From assembly GCA_965248155.1 (NCBI GenBank), contig CBDFIO010000001.1, positions 1,116,001 through 1,180,000 of the forward strand: a stretch of 64,000 bases of DNA, in the 5' to 3' direction. Position 1 is the first letter of the stretch. Every line of letters begins with the position of its first letter. A model generated the notes under the pieces. The model had not been told where the DNA came from. It made no database searches and was given only the letters and a program-made list of their open reading frames with translations. Below, piece after piece: positions 17,366 through 25,233 of this stretch. The stretch comes from RFSX01 sp965248155. Lineage in GTDB: Bacteria > Bacteroidota > Bacteroidia > Chitinophagales > Saprospiraceae. A program made the position numbers and the translations under genes.

Positions 17366-18345
17366 GAAGCCAATATTTCCGCCATTCTAATCATTTCAAT
17401 ATGGGGGTCTTTATTCCTCGAAATAGCTTCTTCAAAAGAGGTGTGAGTAATAAGATCACTCTCAATTCCAATTGCAACATTAGTTGTACCGTTCATTAAA
17501 GCATCAACGGCATTATAACCGAGACGGCTAGCGAGAACCCGGTCATTAGCTGTAGGAGATCCTCCTCTTTGAAGGTGCCCTATAATGGTTGCTTTTGCAT
17601 CGATCTCGTCAAATTTTTCACTGACAGCCTTTGCGATTTCCATAGCTCCTCCATTCTGATTGCCTTCAGCAACAATGACGAGATTAAATAATTTTTTTCT
17701 AGCTCCTGTTTTAATAAGGGAAGCAAAATAATCATCCATACTTATTTCTGTTTCAGGTAGAAAGATTGTTCCAGCACCACTTCCTATTCCGGTATGAAGA
17801 GCGATATATCCACTATGTCGTCCCATGACTTCAATAAAGAAAATTCTTGTGTGTGAATCTGCTGTATCCCTGATCTTGTCGACAGCATCAATAGCAGTAT
17901 TGATTGCTGTGTCGAAGCCAATAGTATAATCTGTTCCATACAAGTCGTTATCGATGGTGCCGGGAAGTCCTACGATATTGATATCATGTTCTTTACCCAG
18001 ATGCATGGCTCCGGTATAAGTACCATTTCCTCCTATGACCACTAAGCCATCTATATTGTATGCACTTAAATTGTCAAAAGCTTTCTTTCTGCCTTTTTCG
18101 GTTCTAAACTCAGTTGATCTTGCAGTTTTTAAAACAGTACCCCCTCTATGAATAATATTGGCTACATCGGCTCTTTTTAACTCCTTGATATCCGCTTGAA
18201 TTAAACCATCATATCCATGGCGTATTCCAAAAACTTCTATATCGTGATAAATTGCAGTTCTGACAACGGCTCTGATAGCGGCATTCATTCCAGGAGCATC
18301 TCCTCCGGAAGTTAAAACTGCAATTCTTTTAATTTTTTTAGTCAT
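17362..18345 (-). CDS. pfkA: ATP-dependent 6-phosphofructokinase
   Basis: 327 aa, the bacterial PfkA size. TSGGDAPGMNAAIR (12-25) forms the ATP site, TIDND (130-134) holds catalytic base D132 and D134, and MGRHSGY and the C-terminal fructose-6-phosphate site are present. The ATP-versus-PPi signature reads GGNGTY (105-110): N107 (codon AAT) replaces the Mg-binding Asp of the usual GGDGS. It catalyses the committed step of glycolysis. Middle gene of an overlapping three-gene unit (kinase, pfkA, cutA), fitting joint control of sugar phosphorylation. Confidence 0.94.
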   Translation of the reverse strand: MTKKIKRIAVLTSGGDAPGMNAAIRAVVRTAIYHDIEVFGIRHGYDGLIQADIKELKRADVANIIHRGGTVLKTARSTEFRTEKGRKKAFDNLSAYNIDGLVVIGGNGTYTGAMHLGKEHDINIVGLPGTIDNDLYGTDYTIGFDTAINTAIDAVDKIRDTADSHTRIFFIEVMGRHSGYIALHTGIGSGAGTIFLPETEISMDDYFASLIKTGARKKLFNLVIVAEGNQNGGAMEIAKAVSEKFDEIDAKATIIGHLQRGGSPTANDRVLASRLGYNAVDALMNGTTNVAIGIESDLITHTSFEEAISRNKDPHIEMIRMAEILAS

Positions 18346-19174
18346 TATTATTTAAATGATAATTGATTAATCCTTCAATAGGATCTCCAATTGTTTTGTC
18401 AATTTCATATCCTAATGAACTTCCTATAGCTCGCAAATCTTTTTGATATACTTCACTTATCGAACCGACAAAATTAAGTTTATAATTTTTACTGTCTTTA
18501 ATCGATGCAATCTGATTTTTGAAAAAAGAATGGAAGGCTTTTTCTAATATTATCTTCTTTAAGTCTCTGGAGCAAATATTAAGGAATTTTGAAAATTGTG
18601 CGATTTCAAAATTAGGTTTTTCAGCTTTGTAAATTGTTTCTTTAAACTCTGGTTTCTTAATTAAAAAATAATCCTCAAATGCTTGAGCATCTTGATGACT
18701 CATTTTGTTATAGTAGTAAGCATTAATAATCAATTTTCCGATATGAAAACCAGATCCAAAATCTCCGAATAAATATCCTAGTGCAGTGACACTTTCTATT
18801 ATTTTTTTACCATCAAAAAGAACTGTGTTTGTTCCTGTCCCTAAAATAGAAACTATACTTTCTTGTCCATCTGAAATAGACCTGGCTGCTGCTAATATGT
18901 CATGATGAATATGAACTTTTGAATGGGGATAAAATTTATTAAACTCAGATTTCAGTGTATTGATGGCCCAAGTGTTTGAAACTCCTGCTCCATAAAATAG
19001 AATACGTTTAAACCCATTGGGTTTTGTTATAGCAAACTCTTTTACATGACGAATTCCTTCCGGATTAGATGTAATGTTTATTCCATCCAGTTTATAGGAT
19101 TTCCATGTACCATCATCATTTAAGATGATCCAACTTGATTTTGTTGCCCCGCTTTCTACAATGAGCTGTGCCAT
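18338..19174 (-). CDS. N-acetylglucosamine kinase-like (BadF/BadG ATPase family)
   Basis: 278 aa ASKHA-fold kinase. VESGATKSSW (6-15) is the phosphate-1 loop, LGTGTNTVLFDGK near 113-125 the phosphate-2 loop, and GYLFGDFGSGFHIGK the substrate/hinge segment seen in bacterial GlcNAc kinases. It probably phosphorylates an amino sugar with ATP in the cytoplasm. It overlaps pfkA by 8 bp and heads the operon. The exact sugar is not shown by the sequence. Confidence 0.8.
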   Translation of the reverse strand: MAQLIVESGATKSSWIILNDDGTWKSYKLDGINITSNPEGIRHVKEFAITKPNGFKRILFYGAGVSNTWAINTLKSEFNKFYPHSKVHIHHDILAAARSISDGQESIVSILGTGTNTVLFDGKKIIESVTALGYLFGDFGSGFHIGKLIINAYYYNKMSHQDAQAFEDYFLIKKPEFKETIYKAEKPNFEIAQFSKFLNICSRDLKKIILEKAFHSFFKNQIASIKDSKNYKLNFVGSISEVYQKDLRAIGSSLGYEIDKTIGDPIEGLINYHLNNND

Positions 19175-19270
19175 TGAAAAAATTCTTAATATTAATAATA
19201 GAAAGCTAAGCTATAATAAATAGTCTTATCCTAAAAAGTATTTTATATTTTCGTTTCAAATATTGATCTG

Positions 19271-20158
19271 ATGAAGAAAATCGCAGTTATAGGAGCAGGT
19301 ACAATGGGTAATGGGATTGCCCATATTTTTGCAATGAATGGATTTAAAGTTTGTTTGGTTGATGTATCATCTGAACGACTGGAAAATGCTATTAAAACTA
19401 TTGACAAAAACCTTTGGCGAATGGTGGCTAAAGAGAAAATTGATGAAGCCAGAAAAGAACAAACTATAGAGAATATTACTACCGAAACGGAAATGGAAGA
19501 TGCAGTTCAAGATGCTGATTTAGTTATCGAAGCTGCCACTGAAAATGAAGATTTGAAACTTCGTATTTTCGAAGGATTGGATAAGTTGACCAAGGAGGAG
19601 TGCATTCTCGCGAGTAATACATCTTCTATTTCAATAACAAAAATTGCATCCGCAACCAATCGTGGGGATAGAGTCATTGGAATGCATTTCATGAACCCTG
19701 TTCCTGTGATGAAACTTGTAGAGGTAATTCGAGGCTATTCTACTAGTGATGCAGTTACCAATCAAATCATGGAGTTGTCCAGAACGCTTGATAAAATCCC
19801 AGTGGAGGTTAATGATTACCCTGGTTTTGTGGCAAACAGAATTTTGATGCCTATGATTAATGAAGCCATTTATAGTCTTTTTGAAGGGGTAGCAGGAGTG
19901 ACTGAAATTGATAATGTCATGAAATTAGGAATGGCTCATCCTATGGGACCTTTACAGCTGGCAGATTTTATTGGTTTGGACGTTTGCTTATCTATTCTAA
20001 ATGTTCTTCACGATGGATTCGGAAATCCAAAATATGCCCCATGTCCTTTATTGGTTAATATAGTGACAGCAGGTCATGTTGGAAGGAAATCTGGGAATGG
20101 ATTCTACACTTATTCTGAAGGGTCAAAAGAATTAAAAGTTGCTCAAAGATTCCTTTAA
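19271..20158 (+). CDS. hbd: 3-hydroxyacyl-CoA (3-hydroxybutyryl-CoA) dehydrogenase
   Basis: 295 aa with a single dehydrogenase domain pair. NAD-binding GAGTMGNGIAH is at 8-18. The catalytic dyad is H139 in GMHFMNPVP and E151 in VEVIRG, with SNTSS (115-119) and PGFVANRIL supplying the CoA-side residues. It oxidises 3-hydroxyacyl-CoA with NAD(P) in beta-oxidation or butanoate metabolism. No other beta-oxidation gene is near. The stop overlaps the stop of the convergent S4 gene by 4 bp. Confidence 0.93.
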   Translation: MKKIAVIGAGTMGNGIAHIFAMNGFKVCLVDVSSERLENAIKTIDKNLWRMVAKEKIDEARKEQTIENITTETEMEDAVQDADLVIEAATENEDLKLRIFEGLDKLTKEECILASNTSSISITKIASATNRGDRVIGMHFMNPVPVMKLVEVIRGYSTSDAVTNQIMELSRTLDKIPVEVNDYPGFVANRILMPMINEAIYSLFEGVAGVTEIDNVMKLGMAHPMGPLQLADFIGLDVCLSILNVLHDGFGNPKYAPCPLLVNIVTAGHVGRKSGNGFYTYSEGSKELKVAQRFL

Positions 20159-20577
20159 TCTTGATCGAACCATTCATCAAGATATATTTCTTCTTTGAAG
20201 TTTTCGATATCTCTTCTATCGCGTTTAGTAGGCCGTCCGGCACCTCGTTGTCGTAGCTCATTTCGTCCCTTACCGATATACCAATCTTTAAATTTATTTA
20301 ATTCTTCTTCTGAAGTTTGATTTATATAACATTCTTGAGCTAAACTTGCAGACACACGTTTTTCAATCAATTTCAGGATTTTAAATATCAGATTAAAACC
20401 ATCTTTCTTTATCTCAATTGATTGATCGACAGAAATCATGCTTGAAGGTTTTAGTATATGCTCACCAATCCGGATCTTTCCTGTTTTACATGCAGTTGTC
20501 GCTTTCGACCTTGACTTAAAAATTCTGACAGACCAAAGCCACTTATCCACTCTAAGCTTGAGCTTATCCATTGGCAA
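20155..20577 (-). CDS. S4-domain RNA-binding protein, Hsp15 (HslR)-like
   Basis: 140 aa. The S4 domain begins at LRVDKWLWSVRIFKSRSKA and continues through GKIRIGEHILKPSSMI. The basic C-terminal tail GRPTKRDRR is the Hsp15 hallmark. E. coli Hsp15 binds 50S subunits carrying blocked nascent chains after heat stress; the same role is likely but unproven here. It overlaps the upstream PPK2 gene by 14 bp, linking a ribosome-rescue factor with polyphosphate/nucleotide metabolism. Confidence 0.9.
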   Translation of the reverse strand: MPMDKLKLRVDKWLWSVRIFKSRSKATTACKTGKIRIGEHILKPSSMISVDQSIEIKKDGFNLIFKILKLIEKRVSASLAQECYINQTSEEELNKFKDWYIGKGRNELRQRGAGRPTKRDRRDIENFKEEIYLDEWFDQD

Positions 20578-21331
20578 TATCCACTTTGGGTTCTTCTGAT
20601 AGGGGAGGATAAGTTAAATTCAAAGACTTTAACTTGTCCAGGACTTTCTGTGCCACAAAATAGTTTCTATACCATCTCTGATCTGAAGGAACTGGAATCC
20701 ACGGAATGTCAGATTTGTTTAAGGCGTTTTGATATGCATCCATGTATTTGTCCCAATGTTTTCTTTCTTCCCAATCTCCATCATTGTGTTTGTAGTTTTT
20801 CCGGGGAACTTCAATTCTTTCTATTAGTTTTTCCCTTTGCCTTTCTTTAGAAAGATTAAGGAAAAATTTCATCACGATCGTATTGTTATCTTTTTCCAAA
20901 AGCCGCTCATAGGCATTAATCGCTTCGATTCGAATGTTTACTCGATCTTCATTAACCCAACCATGGACACGTTGAATTAAGATATCCTCATAATGCGAAC
21001 GGACAAATATTTTGACTTCCCCTTTAGCAGGACTTTGTTGGTGTACACGCCATAAAAAATCGTGGTCGAATTCAAGATCAGTCGGTTTTTTAAATGAGTG
21101 GGCGCTGACCATAGTAGGGGATACCTTGCTAAAAACATTTCTTGAAACTCCATCTTTACCACTACTATCCATACCTTGAAGAACTACCAATAAACTATAG
21201 TCTTTATTGGCATACATTTTTGTGACCTCTTCGGCAATATCCTTAGCCATGTCATCTATCTCCTCCTTTGCTGAATTTTTGTCGAGCTGATCCGGGGCCT
21301 TCGTACTTAATTCTGAAATTACAATTGCCAT
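20564..21331 (-). CDS. Polyphosphate kinase 2 (PPK2) family nucleotide phosphotransferase
   Basis: 255 aa, one PPK2 domain. Walker A reads GMDSSGKDG (53-61), the Walker B/lid region contains RSHYED, and the C-terminus has DGDWEERKHWD and VPSDQRWYRNYF, as in PPK2 proteins of about 250-300 aa. These enzymes use polyphosphate to phosphorylate nucleotides (AMP/ADP or GDP class depending on subtype). Which class applies is not resolvable by eye. It forms an overlapping pair with the Hsp15-like gene. Confidence 0.9.
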   Translation of the reverse strand: MAIVISELSTKAPDQLDKNSAKEEIDDMAKDIAEEVTKMYANKDYSLLVVLQGMDSSGKDGVSRNVFSKVSPTMVSAHSFKKPTDLEFDHDFLWRVHQQSPAKGEVKIFVRSHYEDILIQRVHGWVNEDRVNIRIEAINAYERLLEKDNNTIVMKFFLNLSKERQREKLIERIEVPRKNYKHNDGDWEERKHWDKYMDAYQNALNKSDIPWIPVPSDQRWYRNYFVAQKVLDKLKSLNLTYPPLSEEPKVDIANG

Positions 21332-21352
21332 GTGTGTATTTGTTTCAAGTGT

Positions 21353-22276
21353 CTAAATGTTCATTTTTTTACGTTTTACAAGATAAGCTTCCAGAATAGG
21401 AACGAAGCCTACATTGATATCAGTTTCAATAAAGTCTATCTTGTATTGTAGACATTTCATTCTAAGTTTTTCTTTGAATTCTTTCATTTTACTCTGATAG
21501 AATTCTCTGACTTGATTAGATTGCAATTTAATTCTCTCTCCACTTTCCATATCTATAAATTCATGTGGTCGATTTTCATATTCAAATGCTTCTTCTAATT
21601 TTTTGTCCATAACATGAAACAATATGACTTCATGCTTATTATATTTTAAATGCTGTAAGGCGGAAAAAACAGCATTGTAGTTTTCATGATTGTCTAGCAT
21701 ATCGCTAAAAATCATAACTAATGATCTTCTGTGAATACTGTCAGCAATTTGGTGGAGTGTGTCTATAACAGAGGTTTTCTTATTGACAACATCGTCATCA
21801 ATAAGTTTGTCGAGATAAGTGAGTAAAAGCCGGTAATGAGAAGTACTTGACTTCGCCTTGCTATGTATTGTGACTGTTTCATCAAATAAGCTAAGTCCGA
21901 ATGCATCTCTCTGCTTTTTAAGAAGATTCATTAATGAAGCACCGGCAAGAGCACTAAATTGTAACTTATTCAGTGCATTCGCTTTTCTATCTTTTGGAAA
22001 ATACATTGATGAGGAAGTGTCGATTACAATCTGGGCTCTAAGGTTTGTCTCTTCTTCATATTTTTTGACAAACATTTTATCAGACCGTGCATAAACCTTC
22101 CAATCTATATTTTTAGTGGATTCACCCTGGTTGTAAAGACGATGCTCAGCAAATTCAACTGAAAATCCATGAAAAGGACTCTTATGAAGACCTATGATGA
22201 ACCCTTCAACAACCTGCTTGGCAAGGAGTTCAAGGTTTTCTAATTGCTTTAAATCAAAATTTTGGAAAAACTGCAT
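21353..22276 (-). CDS. DUF58 (MoxR-associated, VWA-like) protein
   Basis: 307 aa. The DUF58 signature DWKVYARSDKMFVKKYEEE is followed by a VWA-like fold with VIDTSSSM, close to a MIDAS DxSxS. Such proteins usually work with a MoxR AAA+ ATPase as a chaperone pair, and VWA/BatA-D genes often follow. Here neither moxR nor bat genes are adjacent; the neighbours are trxA upstream and PPK2 downstream. No transmembrane segment. It lies behind the trxA terminator, so it probably has its own promoter. Confidence 0.87.
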   Translation of the reverse strand: MQFFQNFDLKQLENLELLAKQVVEGFIIGLHKSPFHGFSVEFAEHRLYNQGESTKNIDWKVYARSDKMFVKKYEEETNLRAQIVIDTSSSMYFPKDRKANALNKLQFSALAGASLMNLLKKQRDAFGLSLFDETVTIHSKAKSSTSHYRLLLTYLDKLIDDDVVNKKTSVIDTLHQIADSIHRRSLVMIFSDMLDNHENYNAVFSALQHLKYNKHEVILFHVMDKKLEEAFEYENRPHEFIDMESGERIKLQSNQVREFYQSKMKEFKEKLRMKCLQYKIDFIETDINVGFVPILEAYLVKRKKMNI

Positions 22277-22290
22277 ATTGTGTATTAAAC

Positions 22291-22322
22291 AAAAAACTCT
22301 TTTTCATAACGTTGAAAAAGAG
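22291..22322 (-). terminator. Rho-independent terminator after trxA
   Basis: On the minus strand CTCTTTTTCA and TGAAAAAGAG form a perfect 10-bp stem with a 6-nt loop, directly followed by TTTTTT. It lies 35 bp beyond the trxA stop and just ahead of the DUF58 start. Confidence 0.8.
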
Positions 22323-22356
22323 CCTTAATATCTTAAAAATCAAAGATAATTTATAA

Positions 22357-22674
22357 TTACATGTATTCAGCCATCTTTTGCTCTAAAACGGCTTTAGTAG
22401 TAGCGCCTACATGTTTGTCAACAACTTCACCTCCTTTGATGAATAGAATAGTCGGAATACTTCTTACTCCATATTTCATAGAAACTTGAGAATTATGGTC
22501 AACATTAACCTTCCCGATTACTGCTTTACCATCATATTCTGTAGCTAAATCTTCAATAATTGGAGATACCATTCTACAAGGTCCACACCATTCAGCCCAA
22601 AAATCAACAACGACTAATTTATCCGTATCTAAAGCAGATTCCTGGAAATTGCTGTCTGTAAATTCAAATGCCAT
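22357..22674 (-). CDS. trxA: Thioredoxin
   Basis: 105 aa with WCGPC (C30, C33) and the cis-proline region RSIPT; no signal peptide, so cytoplasmic. It reduces protein disulfides and is recharged by thioredoxin reductase (trxB at 1751-2689). It has its own -7 promoter motif at 22744-22751 and a strong terminator at 22291-22322, so it is monocistronic. Confidence 0.97.
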   Translation of the reverse strand: MAFEFTDSNFQESALDTDKLVVVDFWAEWCGPCRMVSPIIEDLATEYDGKAVIGKVNVDHNSQVSMKYGVRSIPTILFIKGGEVVDKHVGATTKAVLEQKMAEYM

Positions 22675-22743
22675 ATTTTAATATTTTTCTTTGTTATTTT
22701 TAAATTCAACTCTTTAACAAGGTAGTTCTTTAAATAGTTCGGG

Positions 22744-22751
22744 CAAAAATA
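22744..22751 (-). promoter_or_regulatory. Bacteroidota -7 promoter motif for trxA
   Basis: Read on the minus strand, TATTTTTG fits TAnnTTTG, 69 bp upstream of the trxA ATG. It lies only 12 bp ahead of the divergent DUF3810 start, so the two promoters would interleave. Confidence 0.45.
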
Positions 22752-22762
22752 CAAAATAGATC

Positions 22763-23806
22763 ATGAAGAGACTAAAAGTCGGGATGATAACCTTTTGCAT
22801 TGTTTTGATAAGCAATTATTTGTTTTCAATCTATCCGTTTCTATATGAAACGATATACCTGAGATTTCTTTTTCAACTCATTCGAGTTGTTCATGATTTC
22901 ACAATTGGTTTCATTGAATTACCAAGCATTTATCTTATCGCACCTCTGTTTTTCTTTTACTTTTTCAGTGGTTCTTTCAAATCGATAAAAGAATTTTCTA
23001 TTTCATTTTTAAATTGCTTGCTCTGGATCATAAATCTTTTCTATTTATTATGGGGGTTTAATTATCACCAAGAATCTATCTATCAATTAATTGAAATTGA
23101 TAAACCTAAAATAGATTCAAATTATATTCATGAGTCTTTCTTAGAACAGACCCTCATTCTTGTAGAACTGAGTCAAGAGAAAATGGATGTTCCTCAACTG
23201 GGGGTAATGGAATCACAAATCAGAATATCTCAGGAAGCCATACTCCAATCGTGGGGTATTCCAATATTAGGTCGAGTGAGGGTAAGAAAAATATGGAGCG
23301 GAGCATTATTGCATTTCAGAACCTCCGGAATTTACATTCCACATGCCTTTGAAGGACATATTGATGGAGGGCTATATCCTAAGCAACTTCCATTTACATT
23401 GGCTCATGAAATGTCACACGGTTATGGATTTACAGATGAAAGTGTCTGTAATTTTGTCGCCTATTTGAGTTGTTTTCAATCTCCAGACCCAAGTGTACGG
23501 TATAGCGCTGAACTGGCGTATTGGAGATATCTGGGATCATATTTCAGATATTTCTATCCTGATGAATGGGAGAATGTTTATGAAAGCTTACCTGAAATAA
23601 TTAGAGAAGATCTTTCTCAAATAAAAAAACATATCGAAAGATATAAAGATATAATGCCTGATTACAGAGATATCATTTATGATAATTATCTTAAAAAACA
23701 CGGAGTTGTTGAGGGTATTCGATCCTATAATCAAATGATTGTATTAATTGCAGCTTATAAAAACAAAGCGCTTAATCAGAGTTTGGATCATCAGAAATCT
23801 TACTGA
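22763..23806 (+). CDS. DUF3810 membrane protein with HExxH motif
   Basis: 347 aa. Three hydrophobic segments (about 7-27, 55-72, 83-99) are followed by a soluble domain with H215-E-M-S-H219 and E226 seven residues later, the layout of a zinc metallopeptidase (gluzincin-like) site. DUF3810 is common in Bacteroidota and experimentally uncharacterised. The N-terminal helices place the domain at the inner membrane. The 3' end overlaps xseB on the opposite strand by 35 bp. Confidence 0.82.
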   Translation: MKRLKVGMITFCIVLISNYLFSIYPFLYETIYLRFLFQLIRVVHDFTIGFIELPSIYLIAPLFFFYFFSGSFKSIKEFSISFLNCLLWIINLFYLLWGFNYHQESIYQLIEIDKPKIDSNYIHESFLEQTLILVELSQEKMDVPQLGVMESQIRISQEAILQSWGIPILGRVRVRKIWSGALLHFRTSGIYIPHAFEGHIDGGLYPKQLPFTLAHEMSHGYGFTDESVCNFVAYLSCFQSPDPSVRYSAELAYWRYLGSYFRYFYPDEWENVYESLPEIIREDLSQIKKHIERYKDIMPDYRDIIYDNYLKKHGVVEGIRSYNQMIVLIAAYKNKALNQSLDHQKSY

Positions 23807-23969
23807 TATCTTCTTCCACTTCCCGGAGTTTAGATTTACAGAATTGTACGAGCTCTGAGGCTTTTTTCAATTGATCAGATAATTTATCAATACTTGTCTG
23901 ATCTGATTGAAGGTTTTCAACGATCTGCTGCAATTCTTCGTAGGCTTTATCAAAGCTTTTATTTTTCAT
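23772..23969 (-). CDS. xseB: Exodeoxyribonuclease VII small subunit
   Basis: 65 aa, helical, with the family start SFDKAYEELQQIVENLQ and a mid segment LSDQLKKASELVQFCKSKL. It forms the small subunits of ExoVII with XseA. Its ATG overlaps the xseA end by 11 bp, giving translational coupling. Confidence 0.93.
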   Translation of the reverse strand: MKNKSFDKAYEELQQIVENLQSDQTSIDKLSDQLKKASELVQFCKSKLREVEEDISKISDDPNSD

Positions 23970-25194
23970 CCTGTTTTATTTTTACATCAACGACACCATC
24001 ATGAAATTCTATTTCTAAGTCATTGTTGTTGGTATGTATATCGCTTTTTTTGGTCTTGTATTCTCCATTTTGCCTTACTAAAGTAAAGCCTCTCTTAAGA
24101 ACTTGAGCAGGGTCTAATAATTCTATTAGCATTTCCATTTTATGAATTTCAGACTTTTTTACCTCAATAATATTTTTGGAAATAGATTCAATGAGTTTAT
24201 ATGTATTGTCAAGTTCCTGCTCCATTATTTTGATTGTAATTATAGGATCTGTTTTTAACTCACTTTCAAGCCTGATAAGATCTTGTTTCTTATACTGTAA
24301 TTGTAAGGTGGCTGTTTGTTTAATTTGTTGGAGCATATAAGTGATCTCGGATTCGAAGTTAAGATTGTGATCAATTATAAAATTAGCAACTGCGGTTGGC
24401 GTCTTAAGAATTTGATTAGAAACAATATCGCAAACGGTCATATCAATATCATGACCAATGCCCGTAAATACTGGTATTTCTGATTGGGAAATTTCATATG
24501 CAATATTATAGTTGTCGAATGATGAAAGATCAAGTTTTGAGCCTCCTCCCCGAATTATAACAATGACATCAAAGTCTTTCGTTTTTATCTCTCGCAAAGC
24601 CGCGACAACCTCCCGTTCAGTTTTTTGTCCCTGCATCGCTGCCTGGAAGAGGACTGAATGAAAAGTGTATTGATAGATGTTTGACTTAAGTTGGTTATTA
24701 AAATCTTGAAATCCAGCTGCTGACGAAGATGATATGACGGCAATTCTTTTAATAATAGTTGGAAGGGCTAATTGGCCATTCAACTCAGTCAGTCCTTTTT
24801 CGTTGAGTTTGTTTAAGATCTTTTGTCTGTTCATCTCGAACTGACCAAAAGTATATGAAGCGTCAATGTCTTGAATGTTAAGACTCAAGCCATATCTTTC
24901 AGAAAAATCAATAAGGACTTTAAGTTTTACTTTAACACCTTCAGTAAGAATAGAATCGCTTAATGGACCTAGTTTTTTCTTTATAAAACTCAATTGGCGA
25001 TACCAAAGTGTAGCGGAACTTTTAGCAATTATTTGGTCTGAAGTTTGATCCTTTTCAATTAGGTCGAGATAGAGGTTTCCTCTTGAATCAGAGATCTGAT
25101 TAATCTCGCACTCTACCCATATCGATTCGTCGAAATTGAGGGCGATTACCCTTTTAATATACTGATTGACTTCAAAAAGAGAATAAGCTTCCAA
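23959..25194 (-). CDS. xseA: Exodeoxyribonuclease VII large subunit
   Basis: 411 aa with an N-terminal OB domain (SLFEVNQYIKRVI ... IWVECEINQISDS) and a catalytic domain (AVISSSSAAGFQDF, VIIRGGGSKLDL, FTGIGHDIDMTV, TPTAVANFI). It degrades single-stranded DNA to oligonucleotides in repair. The start is TTG at 25194-25192; no ATG lies nearby, and the MEAYSLFEVNQ N-terminus aligns with the family. The start codon sits in one arm of an 11-bp inverted repeat. Coupled to xseB. Confidence 0.94.
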   Translation of the reverse strand: MEAYSLFEVNQYIKRVIALNFDESIWVECEINQISDSRGNLYLDLIEKDQTSDQIIAKSSATLWYRQLSFIKKKLGPLSDSILTEGVKVKLKVLIDFSERYGLSLNIQDIDASYTFGQFEMNRQKILNKLNEKGLTELNGQLALPTIIKRIAVISSSSAAGFQDFNNQLKSNIYQYTFHSVLFQAAMQGQKTEREVVAALREIKTKDFDVIVIIRGGGSKLDLSSFDNYNIAYEISQSEIPVFTGIGHDIDMTVCDIVSNQILKTPTAVANFIIDHNLNFESEITYMLQQIKQTATLQLQYKKQDLIRLESELKTDPIITIKIMEQELDNTYKLIESISKNIIEVKKSEIHKMEMLIELLDPAQVLKRGFTLVRQNGEYKTKKSDIHTNNNDLEIEFHDGVVDVKIKQDEK

Positions 25195-25229
25195 TAATTG
25201 ATATTTGAACCAAAAATAGGAAGCTTATT
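25182..25229 (-). repeat. 11-bp inverted repeat covering the xseA start (hairpin/terminator candidate)
   Basis: AATAAGCTTCC (25229-25219 on the minus strand) pairs perfectly with GGAAGCTTATT (25192-25182), leaving a 26-nt loop. The second arm includes xseA codons 1-4 and is followed by CTCTTTTT. It lies 5 bp after the stop of the upstream TonB-like gene. It may end TonB transcripts, hide the xseA start codon, or do both. Confidence 0.5.
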
Positions 25230-25233
25230 TATA

